Assembly: GCF_029258575.1 (NCBI RefSeq)
Contig: NZ_JARHYI010000027.1
Span: 1-32,847 of the forward strand
Source of the DNA: Brachyspira sp.
GTDB taxonomy: Bacteria; Spirochaetota; Brachyspiria; Brachyspirales; Brachyspiraceae
Length of the DNA stretch: 32,847 nt
Direction of reading: 5' to 3'
In this document: positions 25,221-32,555 of the stretch, one piece after another
How the letters are laid out: every line of letters starts with the position of its first letter
How positions within the stretch are numbered: position 1 is the stretch's first letter
Made by a program: the position numbers and the translations under genes
Notes under the pieces: model-generated
What the model saw: the letters and a program-made list of their open reading frames with translations, nothing else
Databases searched by the model: none
Told to the model about the DNA's origin: nothing

Positions 25221-26603
25221 TCATAATTTTTCTTTCATACTTTTTAAATTTTTTATTTCTATACTCACCATTATAACAGTAACTATCAAAGCAGCACCAT
25301 CTGAAATAGGACCTGCATACATTACACCGTCTATACCTAATATTCTAGGAAGTAATATTATTAGCGGTGTAAGAAATATTATTTGTCTAGTCATAGATAT
25401 GAAAGCACCTTTAAATGCCTTTCCCAAAGATGTAAAGAATGTACCTGTTACAGGCTGTATGCCGTTTATTATCATTAATGCCATATATATTCTCATATAC
25501 CTTTCAGCAAAATGAAAATATAATTCGCTTCCTTCACCGAATATTCCTACAATTTGTCTTGGAAAAAGCTGAAATGATAAAAATGCTATGAATGCTATTA
25601 TTGTAGTAATAGTTATGGTAAGTTTATATGAACTTATTACTCTGTCATAATTTTTAGCTCCGAAATTAAAACCTATTATGGGCTGACTTCCTTGAGAGCA
25701 TCCTATTATAAAAGCCATTACAAGTGTATTTACTTTTGAAATAATTCCAGCTACTGCCAAAGGTATATTTCCACCGTACATTGAATTAGCTCCATAATAG
25801 CTTAATACATTATTCATAGTGATTTGTACTATCATCATCGCCAATTGATTGAATCCTGCTGATGCTCCTAATGAAAATATTTGAAATATATTTTTAATAT
25901 CTATTTTGAAGTTGGATTTTTCAAGTTTTATATGCTTGAATTTGAACATATATTTTACAACCATGATAAAAGAAACAAAGTGTCCTATTATAGTAGCAAG
26001 AGCAGCTCCTGCAATTCCCATATTAAAAGTAAATATAAAAATAGGATCCAATATAGTATTAACTACAGCACCTACAAGTACGGATATCATAGAATATTGA
26101 GGACTTCCATCGGCTCTTATTATATGGCTCATCATAGCTGAAAATATAAATGGTATGAAACCTAATGCGGTTATACTTATATATTCTATTGCAAATGGAA
26201 GAACTTCTTCGGTAGCACCGAACATTATCATTAAATTTTTATTGAATATTTTCACTATTACAGTTAATATTAATCCCAATATAAAAGTAGATGATATTGC
26301 ATTTCCTATAAACTTTGCAGCTTTTTCATTATCGCCCTTACCAAGAAATATGCTATACATTGAAGCACCGCCGAATCCATGAAACAATGCTATTGATATA
26401 CAAATAATAGTGAGAGGAAAAGCAACATTAGTAGCAGCATTTCCATTTATACCTACTCCCTGTCCTATGAATATTTGATCCACTATATTATATAAAGAAC
26501 CCACCAGCAGAGATATTATACTTGGGGTAGCATATTTAATAAGAAGTTTATATGGTTTTTCATAGTATAGAGGATTGGAAGTAACTGCATTATTATTGTT
26601 CAT
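25221..26603 (-). CDS. MATE-family multidrug/sodium antiporter 1
   Basis: This 460-residue polytopic protein has about 12 hydrophobic segments in two halves. The start (YEKPYKLLIKYATPSIISLL) is followed by YNIVDQIFIGQGVGINGNAA, the MATE helix 1-2 block with its Asp, and GGASMYSIFLGKGDNEKA, the 'lg.g..ek' loop. The second half has IGCSQGSQPIIGFNFGAKNYDRV, the family's 'G..qa.qP..gyn.GA...' motif. MATE proteins export cationic compounds against Na+ or H+. The GFNFGAKNYDRV form is typical of the DinF/MepA-like branch of Firmicutes and spirochaetes. It is divergent from hisF, with decayed transposon DNA between. There is no clear ribosome site. Confidence 0.92.
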   Translation of the reverse strand: MNNNNAVTSNPLYYEKPYKLLIKYATPSIISLLVGSLYNIVDQIFIGQGVGINGNAATNVAFPLTIICISIALFHGFGGASMYSIFLGKGDNEKAAKFIGNAISSTFILGLILTVIVKIFNKNLMIMFGATEEVLPFAIEYISITALGFIPFIFSAMMSHIIRADGSPQYSMISVLVGAVVNTILDPIFIFTFNMGIAGAALATIIGHFVSFIMVVKYMFKFKHIKLEKSNFKIDIKNIFQIFSLGASAGFNQLAMMIVQITMNNVLSYYGANSMYGGNIPLAVAGIISKVNTLVMAFIIGCSQGSQPIIGFNFGAKNYDRVISSYKLTITITTIIAFIAFLSFQLFPRQIVGIFGEGSELYFHFAERYMRIYMALMIINGIQPVTGTFFTSLGKAFKGAFISMTRQIIFLTPLIILLPRILGIDGVMYAGPISDGAALIVTVIMVSIEIKNLKSMKEKL

Positions 26604-26731
26604 AAAAAATACTAACCTAATAAAAATATAAAAAATAATTCCATTAAGTATATTTTATTTTTTTGTTTTTTCAATAATATAATTTTGGTAATTATATATA
26701 AAATTTACTCAAACAAAATAAAATTACTTGA

Positions 26732-26914
26732 CTTACCCTGTATATATATTATCTATATAAAGAATATGTAAACGGTGAGATATATACTAATACAATAGAA
26801 GGGGCTTTTGGTATAATAAAAAGAACCTTGTATGGAATATATCATAAAGTAAGCAAAAAGCATTTACAAAAATATTTAAATGAAATAGTTTATATATATA
26901 ATAAATGGAGATAA
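26732..26914 (+). pseudogene. IS1595-family (ISXO2-like) transposase, C-terminal remnant
   Basis: The last 50 codons read GEIYTNTIEGAFGIIKRTLY and continue GIYHKVSKKHLQKYLNEIVY then IYNKWR and TAA. This is the C-terminal end of ISXO2-like DDE transposases: 'htNtiEg.ws.lKrgi.GiyH.vs.kHLqrYl.Ef.fryN.r', including the catalytic Glu of TIEG. A stop at 26729-26731 closes the frame upstream, and the first two catalytic residues are absent. A dead insertion sequence therefore once lay upstream of hisF. Confidence 0.75.
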
Positions 26915-26994
26915 AAATAACTTTGACAAGTTTGAATTATGCTTATATTATATGAATAATAGATTAAAATATTAGGACTTAATCTTTACATCTA

Positions 26995-27114
26995 ATGTCT
27001 TTTCTTTTGGCGTTGCATCAATATTCAGGAATGTATGTTATAGAATTCTTAACTGACTCAATCAAACTTAATTATGGATCAAAAGAACATACTCTAACTT
27101 TATATAAAGTATAA
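26995..27114 (+). other. 39-codon open frame, probably a coding relic
   Basis: It reads MSFLLALHQYSGMYVIEFLT then DSIKLNYGSKEHTLTLYKV and TAA. Composition looks like real protein rather than translated spacer, but there is no ribosome site and no family that I recognise. It follows the transposase relic, so it may be the tail of the gene the insertion sequence interrupted. The 634-bp spacer 26604-27237 is otherwise explained by the transposase relic, the hairpin and the hisF promoter. Confidence 0.25.
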
Positions 27115-27135
27115 CATAAAGCTGGTGTACCAGCA

Positions 27136-27178
27136 AGATACAATAGGTAAATTTTATATATAATTACCTATTGTATCT
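27136..27178 (+). terminator. Strong 15-bp hairpin just upstream of the hisF promoter
   Basis: AGATACAATAGGTAA (27136-27150) pairs perfectly with TTACCTATTGTATCT (27164-27178), with a loop of 13 bases. A smaller GCTGG/CCAGC palindrome (27121-27134) precedes it. There is no T run on the plus strand, so classical termination is uncertain. It may insulate hisF or be a leftover end of the insertion sequence. Confidence 0.5.
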
Positions 27179-27182
27179 ATGC

Positions 27183-27211
27183 TTTACGAAATGCTATTTT
27201 TACTATATAAT
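27183..27211 (+). promoter_or_regulatory. Probable hisF promoter
   Basis: TTTACG (27183-27188), 17 bases, TATAAT (27206-27211). The -10 box is perfect and the -35 box matches 4 of 6. It begins 5 bases after the hairpin ends, and the leader would be about 20 bases with AGGTG before the ATG. Confidence 0.55.
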
Positions 27212-27237
27212 TTTATAAATTAAATTAGGTGTTTCAT

Positions 27238-27993
27238 ATGATAACGAAGAGAATAATACCATGTCTTGATATAAGAAATGGCAGAGTTGTAAAGGGTACC
27301 AATTTTGAAGGTTTGAAGGATGTTGATGATCCTGTTGAGCTTGCTAAATATTATAATAGTATGCAGGCAGATGAGCTTGTATTTTATGATATTACAGCTT
27401 CTTATGAGGGCAGAAAATTATTTGTGAATGTACTTGAAAATGTAGCCAATGAAATATTTATACCTCTTACAGTGGGTGGTGGAATAAACACTATAGAAGA
27501 TTTTGATATGGTATTAAAGTCTGGTGCTGATAAGGTGAGTGTGAATTCAGGTGCTATAAAGAATCCTGATTTAATAAGGGAAGCTGCCGAGAAATACGGA
27601 AATCAATGTGTTGTGCTTTCAATAGATATAAAAAGGGTTAATGGTAAATATTCAGTATTTTCCAAAGGCGGCAGAGAGGATACTGGTATTGATGCTATAA
27701 AATGGGCTATAGATGGTGAGAAAAAAGGTGCGGGAGAGCTTGTAATAAACAGCATAGATACTGATGGGGTAAAGAATGGTTTTGATATAGAGCTTCTTAA
27801 AGAGATAGCTAATAATGTTTCTATACCTTTAATTGCATCTGGAGGTGCTGGAAATATGGAGCATTTCAAAGATGTATTTCAGGTTAAGGGTGTTGATGCA
27901 GGGCTTGCCGCTTCTATATTTCATTTCAAAGAGATTGATATAAAAGACTTAAAAGAATACTTACAAAAAAACAATATCAATGTAAGACTTTAA
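27238..27993 (+). CDS. hisF: Imidazole glycerol phosphate synthase cyclase subunit
   Basis: The frame extends to a GTG at 27229, but MITKRIIPCLDIRNGRVVKG from the ATG at 27238 is the canonical HisF start, with AGGTG 6 bases ahead. That gives 251 residues, the normal length. Catalytic Asp residues are D11 (PCLDIRNG) and D130 (LSIDIK). The phosphate-binding loops LTVGGGINTIEDF, INSIDTDGVKNGFD and PLIASGGAGNMEHF are intact on a (beta/alpha)8 barrel. HisF works with the glutaminase HisH to make IGP and AICAR in histidine synthesis. No hisH or other his gene is in the window, so the partner must be elsewhere. It has its own promoter. Confidence 0.95.
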   Translation: MITKRIIPCLDIRNGRVVKGTNFEGLKDVDDPVELAKYYNSMQADELVFYDITASYEGRKLFVNVLENVANEIFIPLTVGGGINTIEDFDMVLKSGADKVSVNSGAIKNPDLIREAAEKYGNQCVVLSIDIKRVNGKYSVFSKGGREDTGIDAIKWAIDGEKKGAGELVINSIDTDGVKNGFDIELLKEIANNVSIPLIASGGAGNMEHFKDVFQVKGVDAGLAASIFHFKEIDIKDLKEYLQKNNINVRL

Positions 27994-28052
27994 ATTATTA
28001 TTCAAAAATACTCATATATTAAAAATTTTATTTTGTATACATTATAGTTTTT

Positions 28053-28181
28053 GCAAATTTAAATAAAACTTGGGTGGGCTGTTAACAATTCTAATTATAC
28101 AATATAAAAAATAAAAGTTTATATTGAAAATTTAAGTTATAAGCCTATAGGGCGGGCGTATGTTAATGAAGTTTTCAATAT
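28053..28181 (+). repeat. Two-box G-rich intergenic element, copy B
   Basis: Box 1 GGGTGGG (28072-28078, then CTGTTAAC) and box 2 GGGCGGG (28150-28156, within AAGCCTATAGGGCGGGCG) lie exactly 78 bp apart, the same as copy A. Box 2 is enclosed by a perfect 10-bp inverted repeat, ATATTGAAAA (28121-28130) and TTTTCAATAT (28172-28181). It lies between the convergent hisF and MATE genes, so it could form their shared 3' structure. Confidence 0.75.
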
Positions 28182-28206
28182 ATATTCATTTTTTCAATTA
28201 ATTAAT

Positions 28207-29580
28207 TTATGGAGTGATTTCATTTTCTATAATATGATTTTTCTTTGTTGTTCTATAAATATAGATATACATTATTCCTGCTAATATTATAGAAGCTACA
28301 TCTGAAATAGGTTGAGCCCATATAATTCCGTTAATACCGAAAAATTTTGTACCGAAATATATTGCAGGTACGAATGCTATACCCTGTCTACATACTGAAA
28401 GAATCAAAGAAGGCAAAGGTTTTCCTAATGCCTGGAATGTCGATATGAATATAAACTGAAAACCTATAATAGGTGCTACAGAATATGTAGCTATTAAAAA
28501 TTTAGAACCGTATTCTATAACTTCATCATTTTTTATAAATATTCTAATAAGTTCTCTTGAAAATATTAAAGCAAATGTTAAAAAGATACTTCCAGATACA
28601 AAACTAAATAAGCATGAAAGTTTTATAGATGTATTCATTCTCTTATAATTTTTAGATGCAAAATTGTACCCTATGAAAGGCTGTATTCCCTGCCCCAAAC
28701 CTATAAACACCAAAAGTACAAGCATAAATATTCTTTGAGAAACTCCAAGTCCTGCAACTACATTATCATTATATTTTGAAGCAAAATTATTTATCAAAAT
28801 ATTTGCTATACTTATAAGTGAATTATTTATAAATACTGGAAATCCTATTGAAAATACATTGACTAATATATCACTTGATAATATAAAATCTTTGAATCTT
28901 ATAGATAGAAAATTACTTTTTTTAGCTATATGCCAAATATAATATAATGCAGATGTCGCATTTCCTATTATAGTAGCAAGAGCAGCACCAACAACTCCCA
29001 TATTCATATAAAGTATCATTATTGGATCTAATATAATATTAATTACAGTTCCTATTATCATACCAGCCATAGCTTCTTTTGAAGAGCCTTCTGAACGAAC
29101 TATCTGTCCCAATGACATTTGACAAACTACAAATATAGCTCCGAATGCCACTATAAGTAAATAGTGCTGAGCAAATTGATATGTATTTGTACTAGCACCT
29201 GATAATTTTAATATTTGATTTAGAAATATTAAAAAAACTATCATACATGCTATTCCTGTAATAATACTTGCATAAAAAACGAAAGAAGAAACCTGTTTTG
29301 CTTTATCATAATTTTTAGCACCTAAACTTCTAGATATATAAGAAGCTCCTCCTATACCGTATATGGAACCGAAGGACATAAGCACCAAATAAATAGGCAT
29401 AGTTAAAGAAACAGCTGCCACCTGATTAGGATCATTAGTTTTTCCTACAAAAAAAGTATCAACCATATTATAAAAAACATTCACAAGCATTCCCAATATA
29501 GTTGGAAGTGCTAATGTTATTAATGCTTTATATACTGGATAATTTTCAAATATATCTATCTTTTTATCATTTTGACTCAT
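28207..29580 (-). CDS. MATE-family multidrug/sodium antiporter 2
   Basis: I start at ATG 29580 (457 residues, MSQNDKKIDIFENYPVYKAL) because GGGAAAG lies 6 bases before it. The upstream in-frame TTG at 29604 falls at the predicted transcription start. About 12 membrane segments form two halves. Family blocks are YNMVDTFFVGKTNDPNQVAA, GGASYISRSLGAKNYDKAKQ and GLGQGIQPFIGYNFASKNYK. It is a distant paralogue of the MATE gene at 25221-26603, sharing QPfIGyNF and the phrase ATIIG.. in helix 6, so the two probably handle different compounds. It is convergent with hisF across the repeat copy B. Confidence 0.92.
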   Translation of the reverse strand: MSQNDKKIDIFENYPVYKALITLALPTILGMLVNVFYNMVDTFFVGKTNDPNQVAAVSLTMPIYLVLMSFGSIYGIGGASYISRSLGAKNYDKAKQVSSFVFYASIITGIACMIVFLIFLNQILKLSGASTNTYQFAQHYLLIVAFGAIFVVCQMSLGQIVRSEGSSKEAMAGMIIGTVINIILDPIMILYMNMGVVGAALATIIGNATSALYYIWHIAKKSNFLSIRFKDFILSSDILVNVFSIGFPVFINNSLISIANILINNFASKYNDNVVAGLGVSQRIFMLVLLVFIGLGQGIQPFIGYNFASKNYKRMNTSIKLSCLFSFVSGSIFLTFALIFSRELIRIFIKNDEVIEYGSKFLIATYSVAPIIGFQFIFISTFQALGKPLPSLILSVCRQGIAFVPAIYFGTKFFGINGIIWAQPISDVASIILAGIMYIYIYRTTKKNHIIENEITP

Positions 29581-29608
29581 AAATATCTTTCCCAAAAGAA
29601 TCAAGTGT

Positions 29609-29636
29609 ATTATATTAGATTTTATTTTTATAGCAA
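29609..29636 (-). promoter_or_regulatory. Promoter of the second MATE gene; decides its start
   Basis: On the minus strand TTGCTA (29636-29631), 16 bases, TATAAT (29614-29609). RNA would begin near 29602, just after the TTG at 29604, so translation must use the ATG at 29580. Confidence 0.7.
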
Positions 29637-29727
29637 GTATTTATACGAATACTTTACATTTTTACTAAAATAATAGTATCTATAATAATGAATAATGGAG
29701 TTTATGAAAAACTTATTAATAAAAATT

Positions 29728-30582
29728 TTAAATTATAATTAATTTATCATCTGAAATTATATTATTAAAATTATCACAATCCAAACTTAATAATAAATTA
29801 TTTTTATTATCATTGATAATATCATTAAATTCATTACAATTTTCTATTATAATATTATGATTATAGTATTTCATAAATATTTTTATTAAATCAAATCTTG
29901 TTTTTATATTAGATAAATTTTCTTTTTGAGATATTTCATTTATCTTAAATATAAAATCTCTCAAAGGCATATTTTTTTTGCTTGCTGTATCTAAATTAAT
30001 ATTTTCAAAATTATAATCTGCTATATATAAAGTACTTGATATATTTTTATTTAATAAAATTTTTAATATATTTTCTAATACCATCATAAAAATATCTATT
30101 TTTCTGCTGAAGAAAATTTTTGATAAAAAACTTTTTCCCTCAAAACTTATTATAATATTTATAATTTCATCAGTTTCAAAATTTGAATTAATATTAATTT
30201 CATAATTTGAATTTGGTTTTAGATATATTTTTTCTATATCAATATTTTTATTTTCTATAAATATTTTTGATATTATTTTATTTTTATTTGAGTAAATAAT
30301 ATCATTGGTAAAATCTATGCATTCAAGTATCATATTATTATCTATATTAGCCTGATATTGATAATTCTCCATTATTCCGCTTATAATTTTACTTATAGAT
30401 AATAATTCATAATCATTAATTCTATAAAACTCAAAGAAGTGGCAGTTATTAATATACCAAATTAAATTGAGTAAATAATTATCATCATTTGAGAATACTG
30501 TAATTGGATATATATTAATTTCTTTTTCTTTTATATTATAATTATCTATTTTAAAATTTTCTATACATAAACTAATATTCAT
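29728..30582 (-). CDS. Unrecognised protein resembling an AAA/ABC-type ATPase N-terminus without its P-loop
   Basis: This 284-residue, Asn/Ile-rich protein has no signal peptide. The opening ISLCIENFKIDNYNIKEKEI, then NIYPITVFSNDDNYLLNLIWYI, copies the layout of 'M.I.IenFg.Ik.aeI.l.pltvfiGpNnsGKS.l..liy.l' seen in OLD/AAA_15-type ATPases. However, the GxxxxGKS loop is replaced by SNDDNYLL, so ATP binding there is unlikely. Around residue 193, TLYIADYNFENINLD recalls their 'iYIPAdRn'. No Walker B or signature motif follows, and the protein is about half the usual length. The family match is my inference by eye. It starts 9 bp after the MgtC-like gene stop, so it is the last gene of that operon. 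The ribosome site is weak (AAAAGA). Confidence 0.6.
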   Translation of the reverse strand: MNISLCIENFKIDNYNIKEKEINIYPITVFSNDDNYLLNLIWYINNCHFFEFYRINDYELLSISKIISGIMENYQYQANIDNNMILECIDFTNDIIYSNKNKIISKIFIENKNIDIEKIYLKPNSNYEININSNFETDEIINIIISFEGKSFLSKIFFSRKIDIFMMVLENILKILLNKNISSTLYIADYNFENINLDTASKKNMPLRDFIFKINEISQKENLSNIKTRFDLIKIFMKYYNHNIIIENCNEFNDIINDNKNNLLLSLDCDNFNNIISDDKLIII

Positions 30583-30591
30583 AATAATCTT

Positions 30592-31374
30592 TTATTTTAA
30601 TAGGTTTAAATCAATTTTTTCTCTTTTATTTTTTAATATACATAAAGGCTTTATTTCCAAACTCATTAATATATTTTCTATATTTTTATAATCTAATTGA
30701 GGCACAAATATATTCATCTTACTCATAATATTCGGAGTTTTTTCATTCTTATCATAATTTTCTTTCCAGCCCAATATTTCCAAATTATTTAGTTTTATTC
30801 CGAATCTATATAATTCTGTTTCTATATCTATTTTAGGAGAATGTTCTATTACATATACTATAGATTTTTTTTTATTTGATATATAGTAAGGTATAAAGAA
30901 TCTGTAAATAGAAGTGCTTAAGAATATGCATATACATCCTATAGTTGATAATACCCATTGTCCCGAACCTATAACTATTCCAAGACATGCAGTTACCCAA
31001 ACTATAGCGGCAGTAGTTACGCCATGCAATATACCTCTATTTTGTATAATCATACCTGCACCTAAAAATCCAATACCTGAAACAATCTGTGCTGATATTC
31101 TATTATAATCTGGAACTGTATATAAAAGTTCGCTTCCTAATTTCATTAATTCAGCATTTTCAAGTATTATAGCACGTGCAAAAACATCTTCATAGCATGA
31201 TAAAATTGCAGCTCCCATACAAACAATACTAGTAGTTCTACTTCCTATAGGTTTTTGATGTTTAGCTCTTTCCCAGCCTATGAATATTCCCATAATATAT
31301 GCCACAAGTATTCTTGTAGTTATTTCTACTATACTATAATCTGCTAATGTATATTTAATAGATTCTTTAATCAT
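30592..31374 (-). CDS. MgtC/SapB-family inner-membrane protein
   Basis: The protein has 260 residues. Hydrophobic helices lie at about 18-34, 45-60, 96-112, 118-136 and 140-160. The family signature is clear: LVAYIMGIFIGWERAKHQKP, then GSRTTSIVCMGAA ('G.RTh.lVclGaal'), RISAQIVSGIGFLGAGMII and HGVTTAAIVWVTACLGI. A soluble C-terminal domain (165-260, VYVIEHSPKIDIETELYRFG) is ACT-like in MgtC. MgtC proteins in other bacteria modulate F-type ATP synthase and survival at low Mg2+ or in hosts. The role here is unknown. It lies 37 bp after a solute-binding lipoprotein gene and 9 bp before the unrecognised gene, in one apparent operon. No Mg2+ leader element is visible. Confidence 0.9.
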   Translation of the reverse strand: MIKESIKYTLADYSIVEITTRILVAYIMGIFIGWERAKHQKPIGSRTTSIVCMGAAILSCYEDVFARAIILENAELMKLGSELLYTVPDYNRISAQIVSGIGFLGAGMIIQNRGILHGVTTAAIVWVTACLGIVIGSGQWVLSTIGCICIFLSTSIYRFFIPYYISNKKKSIVYVIEHSPKIDIETELYRFGIKLNNLEILGWKENYDKNEKTPNIMSKMNIFVPQLDYKNIENILMSLEIKPLCILKNKREKIDLNLLK

Positions 31375-31411
31375 AAAATAAATCCGATAATAAAATCAAT
31401 TATAATAATTT

Positions 31412-32170
31412 TTAATTAGTACCCAAATGCTTTTCTACTAATTTTGCTTGAAATCCATTAGTCATTATTTGAGATAATGATTTATTAATTTCATTTAAAA
31501 GTTCAGTGTCATTTTTTCTAAATGCTATTGCATAATCTTCTTTTGGATATTCTATAGATTCTACAAGTTTTATATCATTATCATATAATAGATAATAATC
31601 GCATGTTGCTTTATCAAATACTGCCGCATCAATATTGCCGATTTTTAAAGCAAGTATTATACTTCCTCCTGAATCAAATCTATTTATATTAATTTCGTCT
31701 TTTTGAGAAATTCTACTATCAGCAACAGTACTTCTTATTACACCTACATTTTTTCCTATTAAATCTTTTTCAGTATTTATAGTATCATTATCTTTTTTTA
31801 CTAAAACAGCCTGACTTGATGTATAATATTTATGAGAAAAATTAAGCTCTTCTTTTCTTTTTTCGGTTATATTCATAGCTGCTATTATCATATCTATTCT
31901 TCCAGATTTTAAAGATGGAATAAACTCTTCAAATTTCATAGGCTTCAAATTAATTTTAATTTTAGATATTCTTGCTATTTCATTAATCAAATCATAATCG
32001 AATCCTCTTATATTTTCATTTGATAAATATCCGAAAGGATAATCATAAACATATATCCCTACATTAAATTTCTTCTTCTTTATTAATTCTTTACTTGTTT
32101 TTCCTTGGGTATTCTCTTTGCATGATGATAATAATATGATAATTGAAATAACTAGTATAATTTTTTTCAT
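31412..32170 (-). CDS. Amino-acid-type ABC solute-binding lipoprotein (family 3)
   Basis: This 252-residue protein has a lipoprotein signal, MKKIILVISIIILLSSC, with the acylated Cys at C17. The body is a bacterial family 3 periplasmic binding protein: FNVGIYVYDYPFGYLSNENI, then GFDYDLINEIARISKIKI ('GfdvDl...ia'), FIPSLKSGRIDMIIAAMNIT and EKRKEELNFSHKYYTSSQAV, the most typical block. GKNVGVIRSTVAD and IDAAVFDKATCDYYL follow. The ligand is probably a polar amino acid. No permease or ATPase gene is next to it, and MgtC follows instead. AGGA lies 8 bases before the ATG, with a promoter at 32198-32226. Confidence 0.92.
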   Translation of the reverse strand: MKKIILVISIIILLSSCKENTQGKTSKELIKKKKFNVGIYVYDYPFGYLSNENIRGFDYDLINEIARISKIKINLKPMKFEEFIPSLKSGRIDMIIAAMNITEKRKEELNFSHKYYTSSQAVLVKKDNDTINTEKDLIGKNVGVIRSTVADSRISQKDEININRFDSGGSIILALKIGNIDAAVFDKATCDYYLLYDNDIKLVESIEYPKEDYAIAFRKNDTELLNEINKSLSQIMTNGFQAKLVEKHLGTN

Positions 32171-32197
32171 TTTTTTTCCTAGTGAGTGTTTAAATAT

Positions 32198-32226
32198 AAA
32201 TTAATATGTATACATAAAAAAGTCAA
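32198..32226 (-). promoter_or_regulatory. Probable promoter of the lipoprotein-mgtC operon
   Basis: On the minus strand TTGACT (32226-32221), 17 bases, TAATTT (32203-32198). The -35 is strong and the -10 fair. The start would be near 32191, with a leader of about 20 bases. Confidence 0.55.
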
Positions 32227-32452
32227 GTATTACATTAACAGCTATTTTATTTAGTATATAATTAATTTTTTAATATTATATTTCTACTAATTTGATTTTT
32301 GATTTTATCATCATATTCAGCATAATCATTATTCGTAATACTACCTATAATAAAAATATAATTTTTTTTATTTACACAAAAAATAATATATCATTATAAA
32401 AAAGTCAATATATTTTACATAGAATTGTAAATTTTTAATACATAAAAAATAT
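32227..32452. other. Divergent spacer between the lipoprotein operon and lepA
   Basis: The whole 385-bp gap 32171-32555 holds the two promoters listed here and no open frame of substance. A second AAAAAAGTCAA block (32398-32408) duplicates the one at 32216-32226, but no good -10 follows it. I see nothing else. Confidence 0.5.
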
Positions 32453-32480
32453 TTGCAAAAACATCATCATATATTATAAT
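32453..32480 (+). promoter_or_regulatory. Promoter of lepA
   Basis: TTGCAA (32453-32458), 16 bases, TATAAT (32475-32480). RNA would begin near 32487, giving a leader of about 69 bases with AAAGGA before the ATG at 32556. Confidence 0.7.
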
Positions 32481-32555
32481 GTATCATCAATAATATGAAT
32501 AAATAGCTCATTTTAATTAAATATTTAGATTATTTTAAAGGATATATTTTAATAA

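Noticed and set aside
25881-26382. Plus-strand frames opposite the first MATE gene
   Set aside because: They are complements of membrane-protein codons with no start signals.
29580-29604. TTG start for the second MATE gene (465 residues)
   Set aside because: The promoter places the transcription start at about 29602, so the TTG is at or before the first base of the mRNA. The ATG at 29580 has a good ribosome site.
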